Shown here in pieces: positions 60,322-64,000 of a stretch of 64,000 nt of DNA. A program made the position numbers and the translations under genes. Position 1 is the first letter of the stretch, and every line of letters starts with the position of its first letter. Location of the stretch: NCBI GenBank assembly GCA_958446835.1, contig CAUCXT010000003.1, positions 1 to 64,000 of the forward strand, in the 5' to 3' direction. The stretch comes from an uncultured Eubacterium sp. (GTDB lineage: Bacteria; Bacillota; Clostridia; Lachnospirales; Lachnospiraceae). A model generated the notes under the pieces. It saw nothing but the letters and a program-made list of their open reading frames with translations. It was not told the DNA's origin and searched no databases.

Positions 60322-61479
60322 TTAGTATAATACATCATCAAGCAAGCCATTATCATAAGCGTATACAAGCGCAGCATAGATAATATCCGAAAGCTCAGTA
60401 TAGCTCTCCGGTGCCTTTACAGATATATCATTGCTCTCAGTCATAACCGAATCGATGTTGAGTGAAATATCCTCGTCCGTATCTGCGCTCTCAGCATTTA
60501 CAACACCTGTGCAGCTATATACCCTGCTGCCATCCTTGCCTGTAAGGCTGTTGGTGATTGTAAGGTCTGCTGTGCCATCAAGACCGGCTATCTCATTCAC
60601 AAAATCATCCTTATTAGTTCTGAGTTCGTCGAACATTTCCTTATATGAAGCGCTCACGTCATCAAGCTGTGCATCGCCTGTTGCTTCCTCAAAAGCATTT
60701 AATACTTCTTCCTTAAGGGAAGCTATATCCTCATCTGTAAGACCTAATTCGTACTCCTTGTTAAACCTGTCAAGAGCCGCTACAGCCTCATCCATGTAAG
60801 TATCTACAAGCTTCTTTACCATCTCATCATCAACATTGCTCTTCTCAAGCTCTGAGATGATAGTGTCCTCATTGTCAAGAAGTGCTGTTATAAGGGCATC
60901 GGCAAGCTTCGAGAACTCCTCAGCTCCCTCAACCTTAGCTGTGAACTCACCCTTATTCTCCTCAATCTTCACATCCTTGAATGCGCTCTCAAGAATTGAA
61001 ATATAAGTGTCCATGAGTTCATTGCTGCCACCGTTAAGGTTAACCATTCCTTCGACTAACGGAAGCTTAATGCACTTAAGCTCTGTTCCGAATTCATTTT
61101 CAAAATCCTCAAGGCTGTATGATGATCCAAGTAAAATCGGTGCAAGCTTATCGAATAATGTCTGTACATTTACATAAACTGCATCCTTTGTGACAGTAAG
61201 GAAATTGTCAACATCGACAGTGATAAATGAATAGTTTACCTTAACTCCCATATTCATTGCTTCGCCATCTGTCTCACCCTTGAACGTAAGAGAAAGATTC
61301 TCGAGTCCACTGATACTTGAAACAAGCTTCGCATTGATGTCATACGAATACTTTGTCATTGTGCCGGCATCCTTCATAATGCCGAACATGGTCTGCTTGC
61401 TCTTACTGCAGCCTGCTACAAGTGCCATACTCATAACAAGAACAAGCATAACCGCCAAAACCTTTTTAATTCTTTTCAT
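60322..61479 (-). CDS. Lipoprotein of unknown function
   Basis: A 385-residue lipoprotein: signal peptide with lipobox VAGC (Cys23) and an acidic mature domain. The mature part alternates beta-rich stretches (LSLTFKGETDGEAMNMGVKVNYSFITVDVDNFLTVTKDAVYVNVQTLFDKL) with a helical acidic middle (~205-300). It is reminiscent of surface lipoproteins with LolA/LppX-like folds, but I cannot name the family. The start at 61479 has GGAGAGGA upstream. It is monocistronic, divergent from pyrB. Confidence 0.75.
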   Translation of the reverse strand: MKRIKKVLAVMLVLVMSMALVAGCSKSKQTMFGIMKDAGTMTKYSYDINAKLVSSISGLENLSLTFKGETDGEAMNMGVKVNYSFITVDVDNFLTVTKDAVYVNVQTLFDKLAPILLGSSYSLEDFENEFGTELKCIKLPLVEGMVNLNGGSNELMDTYISILESAFKDVKIEENKGEFTAKVEGAEEFSKLADALITALLDNEDTIISELEKSNVDDEMVKKLVDTYMDEAVAALDRFNKEYELGLTDEDIASLKEEVLNAFEEATGDAQLDDVSASYKEMFDELRTNKDDFVNEIAGLDGTADLTITNSLTGKDGSRVYSCTGVVNAESADTDEDISLNIDSVMTESNDISVKAPESYTELSDIIYAALVYAYDNGLLDDVLY

Positions 61480-61668
61480 AAGTCCTCTCCTTATTTGTGA
61501 TAAATTCAAGGTTACAGGTATAATCTCAGCCATAGCGACAATGTTATACCCACCCTTTGAAACATATTACCATTTTTTACAATTATGTCAAAGAGCTATT
61601 AGTACTAATAAATAACCCTTTATACATCTGAATGCTCCTAATTATTTTCAAAAATACAAAAAAATATA

Positions 61669-61697
61669 TTGTAGTATACCATGAAAAAATGTATAAT
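61669..61697 (+). promoter_or_regulatory. pyrB-pyrI promoter
   Basis: TTGTAG (61669-61674), 17-nt spacer, TATAAT (61692-61697), about 65 nt before the pyrB ATG. I see no PyrR-type attenuator. Confidence 0.65.
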
Positions 61698-61763
61698 GAC
61701 TTGAAAAGCGTCTTGTGACGTTAATATTAGACAAACCATCTTTTATTTCAGGAGGAAAATGTT

Positions 61764-62693
61764 ATGAAACATCTGTTAAGTCCGCTTGACTTATCCGTTG
61801 AAGAATTAGACAAGCTTCTTGATGTAGCCGGTGACATAGCAGCTGACCCGTCAAAATATGCACATGTTATGACAGGAAAGAAGTTAGCCACTCTCTTCTA
61901 TGAACCAAGCACCCGCACACGTCTCAGCTTTGAGGCTGCAATGCTTAATCTCGGTGGCTCCGTACTCGGATTCTCATCCGCAGATTCAAGCTCTGCATCA
62001 AAGGGTGAAAGTGTTGCCGATACAATACGTGTTATCTCTTGCTACGCAGATATATGTGCTATGAGACATCCTAAGGAAGGTGCTCCGTTAGTTGCTTCCA
62101 TGCATTCAAGGATTCCTGTCATCAATGCAGGTGACGGTGGTCATCAGCATCCTACACAGACCCTCACAGACCTCATGACAATCAGAGCTCTAAAGGGTCA
62201 TTTTGATGGTCTTACAATTGGTCTTTGCGGTGATTTAAAATTCGGACGTACAGTTCATTCTCTTATCAATTCCCTTGTAAGGTACAACAACATTCACTTC
62301 ATTCTCATCTCCCCTAAGGAGCTTAGTGTGCCTGACTATATCCGTGAGGACGTTCTTACTGCCAACGGAGTGGAATTTGAGGAGGTTACAAGTCTTGACG
62401 AGGTTATGCCTAAGCTTGACATCCTCTACATGACCAGAGTTCAGAAGGAGCGTTTCTTCAATGAGGAGGAATACCTCAGAATGAAGGACTACTACATACT
62501 CACCCGCGAAAAGATGGCTCTTGCCAAGGATGATATGATTGTGCTTCACCCACTTCCAAGAGTTAATGAGATATCCGTTGAGGTTGACGATGATCCAAGG
62601 GCAGCCTACTTTAAGCAGGCTCAATACGGCGTATATGTGAGAATGGCTCTCATCATGTACCTTCTGGATATGATTCCGGAACCAGAAAACTAA
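61764..62693 (+). CDS. pyrB: Aspartate carbamoyltransferase catalytic subunit
   Basis: A 309-residue subunit that forms carbamoyl-aspartate, the committed step of pyrimidine synthesis. Carbamoyl-phosphate loop FYEPSTRTRLSFEAAM (about 48-63), SSSASKGESVADT (~75-87), HPTQTLTDLMTI and the aspartate-binding MTRVQKERF and LHPLPRVNEI. AGGAGG precedes the ATG. pyrI follows by 45 nt, so the enzyme is the allosteric class B type. Confidence 0.96.
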   Translation: MKHLLSPLDLSVEELDKLLDVAGDIAADPSKYAHVMTGKKLATLFYEPSTRTRLSFEAAMLNLGGSVLGFSSADSSSASKGESVADTIRVISCYADICAMRHPKEGAPLVASMHSRIPVINAGDGGHQHPTQTLTDLMTIRALKGHFDGLTIGLCGDLKFGRTVHSLINSLVRYNNIHFILISPKELSVPDYIREDVLTANGVEFEEVTSLDEVMPKLDILYMTRVQKERFFNEEEYLRMKDYYILTREKMALAKDDMIVLHPLPRVNEISVEVDDDPRAAYFKQAQYGVYVRMALIMYLLDMIPEPEN

Positions 62694-62738
62694 CATCAAT
62701 ATCTTTGCCGCTACCGTGCGGCGGAATGGAGAATAATC

Positions 62739-63167
62739 ATGTTAAATGTAGGAAAACTCACAGAAGGTTTTGTCCTTGACCACATTCAGGCAGGACGCTG
62801 TATGGACATCTACCAGTCACTCGGGCTTGACAAGCTTGACTGCTGCGTAGCCATTATCAAAAATGCCAAAAGCAAAAAGATGGGCAAGAAGGACATCATA
62901 AAAATAGATGGCGGCTTAGACCTTGTTGACCTCGATATCCTTGGATTTATCGACCATAATATCACTGTAAACATAATTAAAAACGGCGAAATCGTTGAAA
63001 AGAAGGAGCTCACGCTACCTAAGACTGTTACCAACATCATAAAATGCAAGAACCCAAGATGTATAACCTCCATTGAGCAGGAGCTCGACCAGGTATTTTA
63101 CCTCACCGATGAGGAAAAGCAGGTATATCGCTGCAAATACTGTGAAGAGAAATATACTAAGCTTTAA
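62739..63167 (+). CDS. pyrI: Aspartate carbamoyltransferase regulatory subunit
   Basis: A 142-residue regulatory chain. The N-terminal nucleotide-binding domain (LTEGFVLDHIQAGRCMDIYQSLGL) binds CTP/ATP; the C-terminal zinc domain has CKNPRC and CKYC cysteines that contact the catalytic chain. It confers feedback control on PyrB. GGAG lies 7 nt before the ATG. It is the second and last gene of the operon, followed by an 18-bp terminator stem. Confidence 0.95.
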   Translation: MLNVGKLTEGFVLDHIQAGRCMDIYQSLGLDKLDCCVAIIKNAKSKKMGKKDIIKIDGGLDLVDLDILGFIDHNITVNIIKNGEIVEKKELTLPKTVTNIIKCKNPRCITSIEQELDQVFYLTDEEKQVYRCKYCEEKYTKL

Positions 63168-63218
63168 TTATATGTAATTCACGAGTACCGTTTAACATCT
63201 GTATTCATACAACATAGA

Positions 63219-63261
63219 AAAACCGGCTGCCTAAAGATGTATTCTTTAGGCAGCCGGTTTT
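63219..63261. terminator. Bidirectional terminator, pyrI / GGDEF
   Basis: A perfect 18-bp stem (AAAACCGGCTGCCTAAAG at 63219-63236 with its complement at 63244-63261), 7-nt loop, with A/T-tracts on both sides. Confidence 0.92.
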
Positions 63262-63277
63262 CCGGATTGGCGCGCAG

Positions 63278-64000
63278 CTACTTCCTCTCAAGCGCACCGT
63301 ATATCACTTCCGACAGCATTGTAAGATAATCCTTCTCTGCACTACCCCACTTATGCTTCGCGCCAAGCATATAAAATACAAAAATATACTCCAGCCCGGT
63401 GTTGTCCGAAAGGAAAACACTCACATACGAGCGGCAGTCCGCATCGGACAATTTTCTGTAAACCTCTTCATCGTCACGCGCGATATTATCGAGATTATTT
63501 ATCACAAGAACATTGTCAACTGCCATAAGCGCCTTGTATGAATCATTTCCCATAAACTCGACAGACAACAATCCCTGTGGGCAATCCTTAGTATATGCAA
63601 CGGCTTTATAATCCGATGTACTGTACACCGCCGCTGCTCCGAGTCCAAACGTGGACTTTATTTCCTCTAAGATTCCTTCGATGTCTGTCGTTTTTTTGAT
63701 GGTAATGTCTCTTATCACTTTTTTAAGTGTCTTTATATATGACGGAAAAACGCCTGTCTCTGTCTGCCTTCCGACAATATCCACCGAATCGTGAAGCTCC
63801 GGTCTATATATGATATATCTGTTCTTGCCCTTATCCTTTGCGATATACAGCGCCTTATCAGCCAGCATAAACAGATCATCAAATCTTCTTCCAGCTTCAG
63901 GATATTGTGATATGCCCATCGACAGGGAGAATCTCATATTGCCAAGCTTAATAGACTGGTTATATCGCAGTTTTGAGACCATTGCCTTCAAAAATAGCCT
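63278..64000 (-). CDS. GGDEF-domain protein, partial (5' end outside the window)
   Basis: The frame stays open to the right edge, so only the C-terminal part is seen. It contains the end of a diguanylate cyclase domain (MRFSLSMGISQYPEAGRRFDDLFMLADKALYIAKDKGKNRYIIY) followed by a ~150-residue GAF-like domain (IEGILEEIKSTFGLGAAAVYS ... DDEEVYRKLSDADCRSYVSVFLSDN ... YLTMLSEVIYGALERK). The GGDEF catalytic motif itself would lie beyond the window, so activity (c-di-GMP synthesis or a degenerate domain) cannot be judged. GAF after GGDEF is an unusual order. Confidence 0.8.
   Translation of the reverse strand, partial: RLFLKAMVSKLRYNQSIKLGNMRFSLSMGISQYPEAGRRFDDLFMLADKALYIAKDKGKNRYIIYRPELHDSVDIVGRQTETGVFPSYIKTLKKVIRDITIKKTTDIEGILEEIKSTFGLGAAAVYSTSDYKAVAYTKDCPQGLLSVEFMGNDSYKALMAVDNVLVINNLDNIARDDEEVYRKLSDADCRSYVSVFLSDNTGLEYIFVFYMLGAKHKWGSAEKDYLTMLSEVIYGALERK

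Overview
The window looks like a chromosomal segment of an anaerobic gut Firmicute of the Lachnospiraceae, possibly close to Lachnospira / [Eubacterium] eligens. This is inferred from low-to-moderate GC, strong AGGAGG-type ribosome binding sites, a secreted pectate-lyase-like protein, an ECF-type vitamin uptake gene behind a cobalamin riboswitch, and small clostridial families (DUF1540, DegV, AI-2E, M18). No rRNA, integrase, transposase or phage structural gene is visible.

Layout. 0-19.7 kb is mostly core genome: a DUF1540 protein, a DUF1624 membrane protein, a B12-riboswitch operon (DUF4430 protein plus ECF S component), a lactonase, topoisomerase IV (parE-parC), thrC, a SleB-type hydrolase, an AP2-repeat protein, leuC-leuD with a divergent LysR regulator, an XRE regulator, a Na/Pi cotransporter and a rhomboid protease. 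19.9-39.9 kb is a defence island. It starts with a type II-C CRISPR-Cas locus (30 repeats including one degenerate, then cas2, cas1, cas9 and a tracrRNA, all genes on the minus strand). It continues with a ~12.7 kb minus-strand operon of nine genes. 40.2-64 kb returns to core genome: XRE regulator, ilvN-ilvC, AI-2E transporter, a 1542-residue secreted pectate-lyase-like protein, a J-domain protein, deoD, a GNAT enzyme, asd, a PH-domain protein, a polysaccharide deacetylase lipoprotein, a DHH phosphoesterase, an ABC permease/ATPase pair, tRNA-Thr(CGU), DegV, an M18 aminopeptidase, a lipoprotein, pyrB-pyrI and a truncated GGDEF gene.

The most interesting part is the operon at 27.1-39.8 kb. It combines a cysteine desulfurase, a DndC-like PAPS-reductase-family sulfurtransferase with its own zinc ribbon and 2x[4Fe-4S] ferredoxin, a DndD-like SMC ATPase, an SspE-like DUF262+DUF1524 nuclease, a DUF4007 protein, a 1189-residue BrxC-like P-loop protein, a 168-residue protein at the position where DndE might be expected, an unlisted 50-residue gene and a leading small HTH gene. 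I read it as a phosphorothioation-type DNA modification/restriction system of unusual composition, with Dnd, Ssp and BREX-like parts but no PglZ, BrxL, DndB, DptF/G/H or methyltransferase. Its promoter contains a perfect inverted repeat between -35 and -10.

The CRISPR locus is also informative. Every repeat ends in an extended -10 promoter (TGATATAAT), so each spacer probably makes its own crRNA, as in Neisseria II-C. The tracrRNA lies directly upstream of cas9 and seems to be the 5' leader of the cas operon. The repeats fall into two blocks that differ by one base, recording how the array grew.
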